DNA from: Prostheceraeus crozeri
Lineage: Eukaryota; Platyhelminthes; Polycladida; Euryleptidae
NCBI GenBank assembly: GCA_907163375.1
Contig: CAJQUW010008736.1
Span: forward strand, 1 to 64,000
DNA length: 64,000 nt
Reading direction: 5' to 3'
In this document: piece after piece, positions 1-14,100 of the stretch
Position numbering within the stretch: the first letter of the stretch is position 1
Layout of the letters: the number at the start of each line of letters is the position of its first letter
Notes under the pieces: generated by a model
Database searches by the model: none
The model's input: only the letters and a program-made list of their open reading frames with translations
What the model was told of the DNA's origin: nothing
Position numbers and translations under genes: made by a program

Positions 1-537
1 TGTCAAATTGAGAAAGTTTTTCTCGCCGATTGCCTTGAAACTCACCCTACCGATGCAGAATTTCACGCTGAATCCGAATCTGACCTCCGTTTTCTCATCC
101 GACCACTCCTTCCACTCGAAACAACCCATTTTACAACCCAACATTCAGCAGATTGCACCAAAAACATCACACACTATAGCCTCAAGACTAATCCTGGCGG
201 TCGCCCACGTCAACCTAGACGGTCGCCCACGTCCACCAGGCGGTCGGACCCACTCACCCGAGTCTCACACTCTGTCGTTGCAGAGGGGGGGGGGGACGTC
301 AGCGAACATGTTGTGAACGTGGACCCACCCGGCCGGCACACCACGACAGACCACAACCTCTGTCGTTCCAGAGGGGGGGGGGGACTCAGACACGAAGCAC
401 CACGGCGGCCGACCACGACACTCTGCCGTGCCAGAGGGGGGGGGGGACGCAGCCACGACGCCGGCCTTCTTGCGCTGTCCAGTATTTGTCACTTGCTTAC
501 TACTGGACGAGTTATGATAGATGCAATGCGAAACTGA
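1..537 (+). CDS. Unidentified open frame entering from left edge
   Basis: A frame stays open from base 1 to a TGA at 535-537 (178 codons), with no visible start, so it is cut by the window edge. The first 65 residues or so are mixed and acidic. The rest is rich in Arg, Pro, Thr and Gly because it crosses a GC-rich tandem repeat whose three G11 tracts are each read as a short Gly run. I recognise no domain. It may be the end of a host exon, the tail of a mobile-element protein, or chance openness in GC-rich DNA. The frame surviving three G11 tracts is the only hint of selection. Confidence 0.2.
   Translation, partial: CQIEKVFLADCLETHPTDAEFHAESESDLRFLIRPLLPLETTHFTTQHSADCTKNITHYSLKTNPGGRPRQPRRSPTSTRRSDPLTRVSHSVVAEGGGDVSEHVVNVDPPGRHTTTDHNLCRSRGGGGLRHEAPRRPTTTLCRARGGGGRSHDAGLLALSSICHLLTTGRVMIDAMRN
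270..446 (+). repeat. Three stem-plus-G11 repeat units
   Basis: Three degenerate units, each with a small stem (CTCTG, six bases, CAGAG) whose last G opens a run of exactly eleven G, followed by AC. The G tracts are at 285-295, 373-383 and 436-446. Surrounding sequence is GC-rich with repeated CCACGACA-like and GGTCGCCCACGT words. Three such tracts on one strand could form G-quadruplex DNA, which is inference. Confidence 0.8.
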
Positions 538-540
538 ATA

Positions 541-3500
541 GTGCGGTCGATGGTAAGAAAAGTATTGAAACATTTTGCATGAAAGTTGTTACAATGTTGT
601 TGGAAACAGCAAATCAGAAACGGGAAGCAGAATGAAGCTGTTAGATGAGATAACTAATAAGAAGAGATAAAATGAATAGAAAAAGCGCAAACTGCTGACA
701 GGCTTTGTATCTAATAAGATTATGATAATGGAAGATAAGGATGATCAGTGAACGGATGTTTAGTTTGCGAAAACTCGAGTTAACGCATGTCTGTAAGTTT
801 CACTGAAATTGCATTAACGTGCGAAACGGATCAAATAGGGTTGATTGTATCAAACAAATAATCTTGATTCTAATATGGACAGTTTCCTTTTACATGGCGT
901 CCGCACTAGCAATGAATGCGATAGTTTTCTTACATTAATACATGTTCGCAATAAACGCCTGCTCTCGCTTTTTCATCAATTTCCATTCATGTAATATTGA
1001 TTTATGAGTCCATGAAAACATTTGAAGATTCGATCCCGTGAAAGTATTGTTTTTTGTTGTTATTCAAATTATCTTGAAAATTTCCTATTATTTACTATTT
1101 TTTTTTGCGTGATTCCTATTTTTGTCCTATTTTTTTAGGGCGTTCCTATTTTTTCTATTTTTTGTCTATTCCTTGTAACTTGAGCCCTGTTATTGGAACA
1201 AAACATCCAAAATTTTTTTCTCTTCTTTCTTCTCACATTCTTGACAATATGCATTGAATGCCTGTTTGGATTCTTCTTGTGAATATGAATTTAGCAAGGT
1301 CTTTGTGATCGATGAAGTGTTCAACATCCGACCATCGACACATTACGGTATCTATTCACATATCTTTTGAATCGGTCTCCCATAATGGCGTGCTACCCTC
1401 GATATACTATTGATATACTAATGGTCTCCTCAGTTGCACGAAGCCATTATGAAATGATTTACTTTGATAGAAACATTTCGTTGCTGGAACACATCCACAT
1501 GCAGATCCCTGACAGACATTCAGTATTGTCAAACGTGAAAGAACTGCAAAAGAACTACAAATTATGGAAGAATTGAAAACAACCAAATAAGGCATACACA
1601 CGTACAATCCGAATGCAGGCATGTATGGCTTCCACTGTGCGGTACATTGATTTTAAGACCTTAATTCTAACCCTATCCATACCGGACTCTGAAGGGCGTA
1701 TGACTGAATTGGCCTCCCCTTAACTTCCAAACCAATGTTCCAAATCACATGAAATTCACGGCACAACATATTTAGCGTGTGAGTTTTTTTATCATGATGT
1801 TCATTTGCTCCAACTCATTCATCCCTATGTTGTAAAAAAGTAATTCAAGATGTAAAATCAATTTTGGCAGATCTTTCTAAATTTGAAATTTTCCGAACTT
1901 TAGCCAGAAAATCTCTTCTATTATAAAGATTGCAGAGCGCCCGTTCGCCTGGACAAATAATGGAAAGATATCCTCAAACATCATGTCTGAAGACATACTT
2001 CTATTCTATCTTCTCAATTATTGCTATCTACGATGCTAAACGAATTAAGTGTACCAGGAAGTTACTTATCTGAAAACGACAAGATTGATGTGCATGCCCT
2101 ACGCGGAATAGCTTATATGACAAACATACGCATAAGAAATGTGGAAGATTTTCCTTCAAAAGTAACCTTTCCAATGTGTCTGTGAAATGATGTTCAACAG
2201 CTGAAAGTAGCTACATAGGGCTATATGATTATATGAAGAAGGACGACACTAGACTATGAAAAGACATAGAAGCGACTACTTTACAACTACTAAAAAAGTA
2301 TAAGAAGCATTTACTCAACATTTTTTATTTCCAATGCTACATTCGATGTCTATGGCATAATAGATGAATATGATATGATTCATAGACTCACATTTGTCAA
2401 ATAATGTACTCACATTGGAGGTAGATCCGTTTCGTCAAAAGTTACATGTATCATGCAAGAAGTTTGCATGAATGTTTGTAAGAAGTAGGCTAATCATTTT
2501 CAGACCATCAAACAAAATTCAATGGGTCAAATTCAGCAATTTTAGTGAAAATTTTGAAAATCAGCTAAACTTGGGTCACAAAATCTAGCTTTTTACCTCG
2601 GGTCACAAAATCTTAGGTCAGGCGGCCTAGCTTTAAGAAGATTACATCAAAAAATTGGGAGACCGAATCGTCCGTCTCCAGTATGGATAGTTATAAAGTC
2701 ATTAAAAATCTTGTAATTGCAATATAGTTGAGTATGTTTTGCTTGCATCTTTTTCTGATAGCATTCTCAACTTAGAATAATCAAGTTTTAAAATGTATTC
2801 TTGATAGTTATTGATCTTCAACAACTAATTTTGACAGTATACCAGTATCATTATCAAGTGAAAAGGAATACAACATTTAAAGGAGGTCAACATTCAAAAT
2901 ACTGTGTAGTAATTTGTTGGAATGGTGAACCTTGGGTGACCATGCCCACTCCGCTCTGCTGCACCCTTCTTATTTCTTGCCAAGGTGACTGTCTTTGCAA
3001 AGGCATCTCTTCCAACAGTGATTTAAATGTTGTACTTATATGTAATTCTTCCTTCTTCCCTTGAGATCAATATGTTGGTCAAAGATTTGTTGGGGATCAA
3101 TAAATAATAATTAGACAATTTAAAATTTGATTTTTCCAACTTGCTTCATGAATACCATAAATCAAGGTAATATTTGCAGTTAATTTGCTCTATCTTCGTA
3201 TGCAGTCTACTGTAATATTTACGTGCGGTGTACAGGCTACAAACAAACTTACTACGGTATGAACAAGAAATAAGCATAGTGCTTATGGAAAGCAGTGGCA
3301 AGAGTGTGGGAGTCTGGAAAGATATCCAAATGTTGGACTGTGGCAGATGGCTAAACTGGAGAGTTGAAGATTGCAAGATCTCATGGTACGATTGGTGGAA
3401 CATGGGCTATTGTCATGTGATGTATTTCTGACACGTTGAGGAATCCGGACCGACCTTCAATGTCATCAATGTACCTTCAATGTACTAAATATTGGTTCCG

Positions 3501-3556
3501 CTCGGTGGTTCCGCCAACTTAACACACGTCTCCCCACCGGTACTAAATAATGGGAA
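541..3556. other. AT-rich stretch without a supported gene
   Basis: I see no gene here. Open frames are short, without family motifs or splice context. The only structures are the pyrimidine-rich repeat at 1090-1170 and a short duplicated phrase, GGGTCACAAAATCT, near 2573-2615. Confidence 0.5.
1090..1170 (+). repeat. Degenerate TCCTATTTTT tandem repeat
   Basis: A run of about seven imperfect units around the word TTCCTATTTTT, interrupted by TTTTTGCGTGA and TTAGGGCG. It is strand-asymmetric (T and C on plus). It could be a decayed minisatellite or the low-complexity tail of an old element. Confidence 0.5.
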
Positions 3557-4060
3557 TTGACTTTGTACCGAGTGATAAAACAAAGAGACGAAAGACTCAT
3601 CGTCCGATCTGTGCCGCGGAAGTGGGAAGCTTGGGTGGATAGACACCATCCAATTGAATTATCTCTATCTGACCAACGACCTCGTCTAGCGTTGATCGAA
3701 GCGATAGGGAAGAGACTGATTATGGGTGAACAAACCGTTCACTGGAAAGATTGCGTTAGGGATGCCAATGAAAACAAAACTGCGAAATATAAAGAACTTG
3801 CCGAATGGATTCAGAAGCAAGGTTGGAAATGTGAGCTCATGCCTTCTGAGAGTGGGATGCTGAGATTTCGTTGCTTCATCGGTGAGAAAATTTCATGTTA
3901 ATGCCGGTGTTTAAGTGTGAAGATCACCATGAAGAAGTTGAGTGCAAAGGTGGAAGAAGGTATGACCTGGGCGCAACGAGCTACTGCGGACCGACCATCT
4001 TGAGAGATGCTGAGCTTAGTGGGCCGAAATCTCACTGACGGCTGGTGCCGATGTCTCATG
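3557..4060 (+). pseudogene. Broken retroelement-derived coding remnant
   Basis: A 114-residue frame contains the phrase KTAKYKELAEWIQKQGWKCE followed by a Met-Pro-Ser-Glu stretch. This resembles a short C-terminal module that I associate with invertebrate reverse-transcribing elements (a K-Y-x-L-x-x-x-x-x-x-x-G-W segment). Coding-like sequence continues to about 4060. The remnant is small, isolated and broken, with no repeats seen at its ends. Whether it is LINE-derived or another retroelement class cannot be settled here. It looks old. Confidence 0.35.
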
Positions 4061-5170
4061 TCCTTTTGGGTGCAGCATTTGCTGTTTCACATGTCCAAAA
4101 ATTTCACTTATCAAGCGATTCTATTTATAGAAGATTTCTAACACATATTGATTACTCAGTTCTCAGTCACTAATAGTCACGCATGTTATCTTCAGCTACT
4201 TTTAGGAGCTATCTATTATTTTGTCACGATCTCATATAAGTTCATTTTCAATTGTCAACGCATTACATACTGTAGTTTCTCAACGCACGTTGCGAATTTT
4301 GTCCAAATGCTGCGCCAAGAAATGTCATCTGATTCATGTGATCAGCATATAAGATTAAGTTCAGATTACTGCCCATTTCTCGAGAGTATTAGCGGCATTT
4401 TTCGATTATTTTGAGCGGTGAGCGAGCAAAAGGATGATTTTGAGGAAATGAGCGGTGGGCGAGCGAAAGCGGAATTTTAATCCGCTCAAAAATACTGAAT
4501 GTTAGCAATTTCCACGGAGATTTCAATCCAATTTGGAAATGGACATTATTGAGCCACTCCCACAGCTACCCATGATTCTAAATATTGTATTATGACCTCT
4601 GCATCGGCGTAATTCCGTCTGTCAATTTAATCTTGCATTCAGCTACATGTCAAAACACAATTAAGGGTCTTGAATTTCAGAATTACTATGTGCAGAAAAA
4701 TAAAAAGCTTTTCTGACATGCATGCACAGAAAATGAAAGTAGGAAGACATCTGAATCTTAATTTTAAAGTTTGTAAGTTGCAGTGAATAGGCTGATTTCA
4801 ACAGCGGTTGCAATAACCTGAGCAAATAATTGAAACCACAGCTTTTGAGCTGTAAGCGGCGTTTAATCAATCTTAGCACGTTGACGGTTGATAGCAGAAA
4901 ACATCAGCAACGTTATAAGCAGCTTTGCTTCATGAATTCATGAAGCTTTGCTAATTTAAATATTATATGCTTGCTACTGACTACGTACGTATACACATGA
5001 TTTGATTGCAACATACTGTACAGTGTACATGTGCCTTCAATTGATCGCAAAAGGACATTTTAAGCAAATTTGAGTGAATTTCAATAAGACGTGCTGTAAA
5101 AAACACTGAATCACACATAAGCTTGCTGCAAAAAATCAATTATTATAAAAAAATCACACTAACTGCCATT
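4061..5170. other. AT-rich stretch without a supported gene
   Basis: No coding or RNA gene is visible. A short imperfect duplication (TGAGCGGTGAGCGAGC and TGAGCGGTGGGCGAGC) lies at about 4412-4470. Confidence 0.5.
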
Positions 5171-6212
5171 AGTGTTGTTTTCGTCTTAGAGCTTTGATTT
5201 TCGTTTTCGCATTCGTTTTCGAGTTCACTTAGTTATCACTATCGTTTTTACTTTCGTTTTATTGTCATCATGACTTTTTGTTTTCGATTTTTAATAGGCA
5301 TATTTCCTTATATTTTGATAACTGCAAGGGGCTGAAAGCATTATGGAAAATTGCTTAATTTATCAAATTAATAGTTTACCAATATTGTATAGAAAACGCT
5401 TCTGTTCCTTGGATAATATTTTCTGATGTTTGTGGCCTGAGCAGAAGATGATTATACATGCATGAGCAAATTATTAAGTAAGCATGATTATTGTATTGGT
5501 ACTTGAAATTTATCAGTTTCACAAGAGCAGTCTCACACGATCAGAAGGAATACTGTAGTAGAAAATGAAATGAAGTATTAATTGTAGCCAAATTTATTGA
5601 AACTGTCAAAGCCTATTGCCAAGAAGTGACTGTAATAACTGTCACAGCAAGGTTTTGTTGCACTAGAATAAGGCTTCCCTTTCGAGATGCTGTACCGCAA
5701 GTATGTTTCTTCTGCCCCGATAATGATACCAGACTGGGAAAAAAGCTTCCCTTTCGTATAAATGCACATAATTTACATTTTGTGACTTCATTTTTGAAAA
5801 TATGGTGGTATCAAAGCGCACTCGGAATACTTCGTCACTAAGATGGTGAATGAGGATAGGATTTCCGTGTGTATATAGGGACTAATAAAATATTCCTGCA
5901 TATGCTAATGATGAGGAAAGCTTAGAGAATTAAATGCTGTCAGAATTAGTGCCCTCCAAGTAATAGACCTACTGTATGCAGCGTGTAGTTTGTCGCATTC
6001 CGAGTGCTGAGCTGAGATGATGTCCATTCATCTTTATTTATTTTATTTAATTACATAGATTTATTTTACCACTCATCTTACTTTACAAATACCATCTCGC
6101 TTACGGACATCTAAAACGAAAACAAAATTGTCGAAAAGCCTTCGTTTCCGAAACGGATACTAAAAATGCCAAAAGCGAAAACAGTTTTCGTTTTTGTTAG
6201 CGAAAACAGCAC
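5171..6212. mobile_element. hAT-like non-autonomous element, degraded
   Basis: The left end AGTGTTGTTTTCG (5171) and right end CGAAAACAGCAC (6212) are inverted. Both subterminal regions are packed with the word GTTTTCG or its complement CGAAAAC (5180-5290 and 6115-6210). TIRs of this type with TTTTCG-rich subterminal repeats are typical of hAT-related MITEs in invertebrates (family knowledge). I find no matching 8-bp target duplication, so the ends may be eroded. The interior has no transposase. Confidence 0.5.
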
Positions 6213-7945
6213 GACACAGAGAGTTCCGTGCATGCGAGGTTGGGAGGTGAGTGGCACCTATAACGTTGAGTCTAATTATTCCAAAATGGAACGATGTACA
6301 CCACTTGTATGGAAGTTTGCATCGCATAATTTAAAGAACCGTCGTTATACACGTATTTACCGCTCCATAATATAATATTGTACTGTGCATTTGTGCTATG
6401 CGATCATCATTGATGGTGTAGAAATTAATCTTTATTCATTATCAAACACCAGTAACTTTATGCCGCACACTAATGTACCTACTTTTCTATGAACTATTTC
6501 ACATTCACTTAATTAGATCACTAAGCTAATAGAATATAATTAAATAATGAGTTGCATCCTCATTTGAAATATGGGAACAGACCTGAATAGATGCTTTTTC
6601 ATCCAATATCAGGAATCATCAGCAGGCCTAGTTTACATCTCTCAACATGGGCACAACTCCCTAAAGTTGCAGCCATGCCCGGGCAAATTGAAAATTTGCA
6701 ATTACCAAGTTAGTGAAATTTCGACGGGCATTCATAAAATATCACTTTCTGAATTACGTTGAATTTAAACACCCTACTGGCAAATCACTGCTTTTTTGCA
6801 AATTCAATCTAAAAAGAATTCTATTCTGGTAATTCTATTTACAATGGGATTGCAAAAGGCAACCTTTATTACTTATTGCCGGCGCATTAACTCAGGCGTT
6901 TGACAGTAGTATGTTTAAAGTGATTTTCAATGAATACTCATCGAAATTTCACGAACGTGCTAATTACAAATCTCGAACTCGCTTTATTAGATTACTAAGC
7001 TATTGTGCAATTTTGTACATGAAAACGTTGAATTGAATGCTTTAGATGTTGAAACATTTTAATGCAAATGGCAAGAGTAGTGTAATTAGAATCTGAAATT
7101 CAATGACATAACTCTAAAAAATCTCTCAAATGCCCCCCCATGTCCCGTGCTGTCAATCAATCAGCTTTGATATGTTTGCAGTCTGGCATCGGTCTCTACT
7201 GAGACATTAACATCATAATTATTCCTTAAAGCAGTGGCCTATTTATTGTGCACCTATTCAGACTGATCGGCAATTACTAAACAATTATTTTTCAATCACA
7301 GTAGCGTAATCGAGAACCACACTGTCTGCAGCGGTGTAGTTGCATAGATCGCTAATCAAAATCAAACCATCAGACGCCTTGCTATCGTGGCAAAGTCAGT
7401 CATGATAAGACAATAGTGTGCGTTGCCCGAGGTGATAGCTTTGCGGACATTCGATGGACATATGATCATCGGTGTATCCATCACGCTGATTTCGAACGGT
7501 CTGGCTACTAATGCCAGTTTTACCGCCCGCTCCGTTGTTATGGTCAAATTTCATGACGAATGGATGTGTTAGATTGAATTTCTGAACGATTGTTATTGGT
7601 ACGCTTATCTCTAACGACATGCGCAAGCTCTTGGTTGGAGCGGTTGCCCTGACACCGTTGTCAGGTTGTATAGAGCGCGCGGCACGTGGATTATTTAATT
7701 ATGAAGAACCGAATCTCCTATCAGCTGTAGGCCTATCCTTTGACATTGAACAGCTATTGTACATAGTAATCATCGGCCCTTAGAATAATCCCTTGCTAAT
7801 CTTTTGTTAATTCGTTCAATGATATTCTTTCTGCTTAAATCATAGTTCATGGCTTTGATCTCATCATTACCAATCTGATTCTTCTCACCAACCCAAACAA
7901 GTCTTTCAGTATTGCTTAACGCCAACTACTAACTACGTGTGAAAC
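6213..7945. other. Upstream region of the seven-exon gene
   Basis: AT-rich and without coding signal. It should hold the promoter and 5' UTR of the gene starting at 7946. I see no strong TATA box; TGTATAGA at about 7667 is weak. Confidence 0.4.
7648..7665. promoter_or_regulatory. Palindrome in the presumed promoter
   Basis: CCTGACA and TGTCAGG form a perfect 7-bp inverted repeat around CCGT, about 280 bases before the start codon. It lies close to an E-box core (CACGTG, about 7683) and inside the only GC-richer patch of the upstream region. A dimeric binding site is possible, but the factor is unknown and this may be chance. Confidence 0.25.
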
Positions 7946-8117
7946 ATGGCTCAACCAACGACTTTTCTTTATCCCAATCATCGTCGATGCCAACTTGTAG
8001 CAGTAAAGGAAGGGATTTTCCATCCAAATCTGCCTTCTTTCAGACGAATGGATATGGACTCTGTTGGACATAAACTATCTGACGAACATTCTCGGACAAC
8101 AACTACCTGTACAAAAG
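7946..8117 (+). CDS. Exon 1 (start codon) of the seven-exon gene
   Basis: Encodes residues 1-57 and the first base of codon 58. The donor is AAAAG|GTAAGT. The upstream context AAACATGG favours this start. Confidence 0.78.
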
Positions 8118-11100
8118 GTAAGTCAACAAGCAATTAATGCAGGCCTACATGTATTTCGAGTTTTTCTGTGTTTGTGATTTGATTTTGTCTCTGGTATTGA
8201 TATAGACTAAAGGCGGTTGACATGCCGTCAACGCTGTCAAAATACAGACGATAGATAATTCGTCGAAAAATCCTTAAATACTTGTTGTACATGTATCTGA
8301 AATGTTATGGTTGTAAAAAGAATGATGACTCGTATGTTGGGATAGAGAAAACAGATCCCGCATTCCATTTCTTTTCTTCCACTTCGCTGCTTAAAATTGC
8401 CGCAATCTCAAAAATGTTAAATAATTGTTTTCTATAATTTTTATTTTATAAGTTTTTTTATCACATCACAAAAATGATTTATCTTTAAGAATAAAGTTTC
8501 CTTCGTTCGTATGTGGGTTGGGCCTTTCTTTACTACATTTCCCTTACGAATAAACATAATATTCTACAGTGCAGACAGGCAGGCAGACAGGCATATCAGA
8601 CAGACAGACTTGTAAACAGATCAGATGGTAGACCGGCATATAGTTGGGCTTCGTTTGAGTCAGAAGATAAATGTTCCTTTATTTGTAAAGCTCAAACGTT
8701 AATTGATCATGGTTTGATCACGAAATATATATTCATGTAAATTTCCTGTTGCCGAGGCTAATATGACGTGTACAATCAACACATTTGGGCTGATTGTATC
8801 ACATGCCACAAAATTCAGGCCTCCTTACAAGTTTGAAGACATGTAGACAGAACATATTTTGTTGGTAGCTCGCGACGTCAATGTTGAGGCAGAAGTCTAG
8901 GCCGGGAGCTACTGACACTTTCTTCCTAAATTCGCGCAAAAAAGGGGTTTAATAGCATGGATTTGTAGATCTTGAAGCGCTGAATACAAAAATCAAATTT
9001 TTGAGTGTCACAGCCAGTCGCCTTCGGTTATAGGCAAGGTTAGACAATTCCCATTCGAATCCAATGCTAAAATTCAAGAAATACGTGTATCTATGGATTG
9101 TGAAACACTTGGCAAATTTCGTACATTTTCTTCTGCAGAAGAGAAACTATTTATCGGAATGCCATGAAATTTGAAACATGATTGAGTTCAGAAAATCAAC
9201 TTCGATATAAAAGTTGAAGTGAGCCACATGATTCAGTATTTGATGCTTGAGAGCCTCTACAAAAAGAATAAAATCGCCAAAATTAAGTCAAAACATGAAA
9301 TTTACTCATTTTATAGAGGCTTTTAGACATCTAATACTGAATCATACGACTCACTTCAACTTATATATCGAAGTTGATGTTCTGAACTCAATCATGTTTC
9401 AAAGTTCATGGCATTCTGATAAATAGTCTCTTTTCTGCAAAACGCCCCAACTGCGCTTAACAACAACTTTGCAAGATGAAATAACCATCATAAAACTTAA
9501 ATGGGTAGCCCAAACTCGAAGCACTGATGATAAGCAGTTTTAGGCTATTAGTGGCACGGATAATTTTCATGAACACTTCGGTCCAGATCTCATTCCAGGT
9601 TACAATTATATCAACCGTGACACCAAATCGCATGAACGGTTGAGATATTAGAGTTTTGGACCCTATTTTGTTGAAATCTCTATTTAAACGCTGTCTACAC
9701 TCCAAGCTTATTCAACTTATATCGACATAAGTCAAAGTAGTGGTATACTTTCAACTCCCAATACTTCTCATATCGCACTCTCATATCAATTGCATGTCTC
9801 CAAACTTTATAAACGTACAAAAATGTTTCCTTAATGCATGTTTGCAAACTTAGGAGACTTCGGTGTACATATTTGCGGCAAGCTTGATCTGCAAACATTG
9901 ATTCGCGGCAAGCTTGAATGTACAACTAGAAGTTCAGTGCAGTATTAATGTGAAGTTATCAAATAAAGTTATAGAATTAGATACAACTTCCATTCATTAC
10001 TCATCAATTTGCATCTTATGTGAAGTATGTCGTGAAATAAATATCGAATACATTTATTTCGCTAGATCATTATCAGCCGCACGGTTGACGTAACATCATT
10101 TAAGATACTGTAGGAAAGTTTGCGGTCTGCAAAGCGCGGAGTTTTATGCATTTTTATACACTAGGTGACATGCCATGCGTAATTCACGCGTATTTACGGA
10201 ACACCCCAAACATCCGTGGTTAAGGACATTCTATTCTTCTACCCGCTGCACTAAGAATCAGAAATCACTTGATCTGATGCTGTTAAAACATGAGGAATGT
10301 TTATGAATACGCGCGGGCGAGCGTTTATAGTTTGCGCGTCGTCTACGGTTGTCTGTGTTGCCGCTTGAATCACGGATGAACCGCTAGGCATGTTCTGTCT
10401 TCCCTGAGCATGAAATTGAGGTCATATCATATTGTTTAGCCTCTGATACATGCAGACACATGAGACGCAGAGTGTATATAAAAGGACTGCCAACTATACT
10501 AACTTACATTATATAACAGATGTTGCAGCAATGTCCCGCATAGCCACGGATGTTTGGGGTCATGTGTAATTACGCGTGGTTTACGCGTCAATTACGCGTA
10601 ATTGAGCGTGGCATGTCACCCAGTGTAGCTTACCAAATGCTTACTCCAACATAGAAAATTAGCCTTGACTATCCATAGCACTTTGATACTCTCCTGCACT
10701 TAATCAACGTTGCCTCATCATTAACGTCAAAATCAATGATAAACCATCATCTGGAATACTTTCTAGAGCAGTGATCTTAGACCTTGGAATTAGAGATTGA
10801 AAACCATTTGAATCTAAAAGTCGAATATTATTGGCAGCTGAATTGTTTGCCAGTTTATTACTTGCTCCAAAAAAGTTCTAGTGAGGAAAGCACATCACAG
10901 GAACAATTCCATGATGCTATTATGTATACATACACTGAATGTTTCTCACGTCACACTGACATGTTTATTTTGTTTTCGGCCTCGATAATATTCATTTGAA
11001 TTTCAATTAAGTTAGGGAAGTGCTAGAATGCAAGGTACAGTTGACCTGTTCAATGACCACGTTGTCAACTATTGTTGGTCATTCAGAAAATGATCAAAGC

Positions 11101-14100
11101 GATAGCGGCACTATGACAGTTGATCAATTCAATTATTGTCTGTGCATTGTTCAAATCAACTAACCACAGGCCTTGCAAGGACATCTTAAGACCTGTAGCT
11201 TACAATGTACAGTTTGATATGATTGCATGACTACATCGCTATTGCATCAAAGAACCCACATCTATACATTAAGTTAGACAGACAACTTGCGGCTCAACCT
11301 GATCAAACGAATGATTAAATTTTGATTTTTTGATCTCTTGTCCATCTCCTGTCATTCATGTTGCAGTAATCTTGATAATCAAAGGATGTAGCCGTGCTCT
11401 GAATGATTGTTCATTTTCACTGAAAATAGACTAGGGATTAAATCTGAATTGTTCACAAATCCATTATTTTACATCAGGCCGCGATGGGTGTGAGATTGGG
11501 TCTTGTCTTATTATTGTGGTGAATCCTATGACCCGACTAGGAAATGGACATTCTTCCGAGAAAATAGAGAGAGTTCTGTGGCAGTTCTCGATTTCGTTGC
11601 ATTGAAAATTTTGAATGTTGTCACAAGCTCAAGTAACGGGTTTATTTGGTCACACATTGGAAATAGTGCTATTCGAATGCAGCAGACATCAGGAAGTCGA
11701 CTTTCACAAGGCGGGAAGAAAAATAGGTCGGCTCCACTCTATCACTGGTGAGGTCAATATTATTCAGCAGTGCAACAGTTGCGCTGGGTACAACAAGGGC
11801 TGCGATTATTTGAAATATATAGCAGCACGGAAACTGAGTGAAAGATATACAAATGCAAACAACAAAAAAAGTAAAGATATGAAACTGCCGAAACTAAACC
11901 GAGCTCTTCGTAGCTTCGTACACCGAATTTCATGAAACTAGTCGAGCAGCAATGTAGTTTTCTGAAGAAATGAGTTGACATTGTTGTCAATGCCATTTGA
12001 AATGCGATCACGGGTGACTGGCATCTTTACATACAGGCGCTAAATAATATTAAGGCGCACATTTTTGACAATTCGTCTGAAGTAGCATGAAAAAAGTTTA
12101 TCTGAATCTGAGTTAGTCGCAGAATAATTTCGAAGATATTTACTGGTGTGGATTCGGTGCGGTAGCAGCGTAGATGCGGATTTGGGTGCGGACGCGGATC
12201 TGAAAAATTAAGTTTGTCTATCTTTGGCCATTATATCAGCTTTTTGAATCAAGAAAGAAAGGAAGACCAAATTTGCTATACACACTCTCATGCAATCAAC
12301 ATAAAAGTTCAGCTTTTATTGATAAAATATGTTGGCAAAGGCTTAACAAAACTCTGTCGATTTGATAACTGGGAGTTGTTAACCGAAATCGTCGCATTAG
12401 TTCGTTCCTGTAGGGGATTGAGAGGTACAAGCAAGTCACAATTTCTCCTGTAGATTGTCTAAGCTGCATATTGCATCTACGATAACTTATTCAGACCTGA
12501 ACGCTGCTCTTATGCATAGGTTTTGCGCTCGATTCCGCACTCATACCTTAATATGGCGCTCCTCTCTCTCATTGCTGACCCAGTAGTGAATGGGTACCTA
12601 GCTATTGTTGTGTTGGGGAGTGCAAGCAGTGGACAACGGATTTAGACCTCAAGTGCTGTACAAACATATTTTAGTGTGACGCTAATATAATTCACCTTAG
12701 CCTTGCGTTCATAATGTGGACTATGATTAGAATCAGTCCTGTGGAAATAGTCTTCGGGCCGTCAGAAAAATTCTCTCCGGCTCAGTCAGCTCCCAATTTA
12801 CTCGCTTAACTACCACAATGACGATCGACAAGGTGCTGAGATGCCGAAGCGATGAAGTGCTGCAATAGTGGAGGTGCTTCGAATTCAAAACTTGCTAGAC
12901 ATTCTATTTCTAAGGAAAGTCGAAGAGGAACCGGTTAGTAAGCTGCATTTCGACATCAGTGCTTTGTTTCCGAAAAACTGACTCCAGTGACGAAGCGATG
13001 CCAAAACTTTCTATTTGAAACACGTTACGGCTTTTGCCTTTGCTTTGATTTACATGCTCTTCCGACGGATTAACGCACTTCAAGCTTTTTATATATTATT
13101 TCATAGATCACAAGTCTTTTAAAATTGCTAATCGTAGTATGATGACCGTAAAATATTTTTTTCGACATTTTGACATGATTAAGATGATGCCAAATCTTCA
13201 AAATACATTTAGTTTTCAGTTAAAATCAACACCTCAGAATTACGAAGCAATCGAAATCTAACTAATATTTATTTCGCTCGTTAATTTAGTGTCACGAACA
13301 ATCAACATTAGAGAAAGACAACTCTACCTATTGACCCTTTTCGACACAACTTTAAATCTATCATTGTCTTAGAGAATAAATCTTTTCCAATCGATTACAT
13401 CAAAATGCATTTACCTCGAAGCAGAAATAAGTCAATATGAATCGTGAGGTACCCGACTTTATCATAATATTTACTGATGTGCTATTGCATAAAGTGAAGA
13501 TTTGACAGACATTACAAATATAATAAATAGCTCACATTCATTGATTACGGCAATGTTTACTTTTCGAGAAAATTAAGTGTGGTCACATTTGTTCTGCGAA
13601 GCTAATCCAAAACATTGTCATCGAAATGATTAATGATATCAAGGAATGGTGTAGCAAGCAAATAATATAGTGATTGACATTTTGAGTGCGTGCTTGACAT
13701 TTCGATTCTAATGCTTAGTATCAATGTCAGGATTTTTTCAAAAAACAAAGCAGAACGTGCAGATGATACAATTGCGTGTACTAAACAGTTTGTAATCAGA
13801 TATCGGTATTGCCTATGCAATGGCTGAAAAATGAAATCGATGTTCTCTTTAAACTGATTTGACAACTTATGGAATATGGAAACTATATCTAATCGATGAT
13901 TTCCTTCCCGACCGTTTCATGAATTCTCTAGGAAATTGGTTGCTCCCATCAAATGTACACAATAATTTTAATTAAATGATTGACAAATGAAAGCTCTGTT
14001 GCAGTCAGATATATTGGAGGGGTATCGGGATTCGGCCAGGTATTTGTAGACAGAGACAGGCATTTACTGACATCTGTTATCTGTCGTGCATTCATTCTTT

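Noticed and set aside
7641-7665. RFX X-box in the promoter of the seven-exon gene
   Set aside because: GGTTGCC fits one half-site only; the second half does not follow the R-R-Y-R-R-Y pattern.
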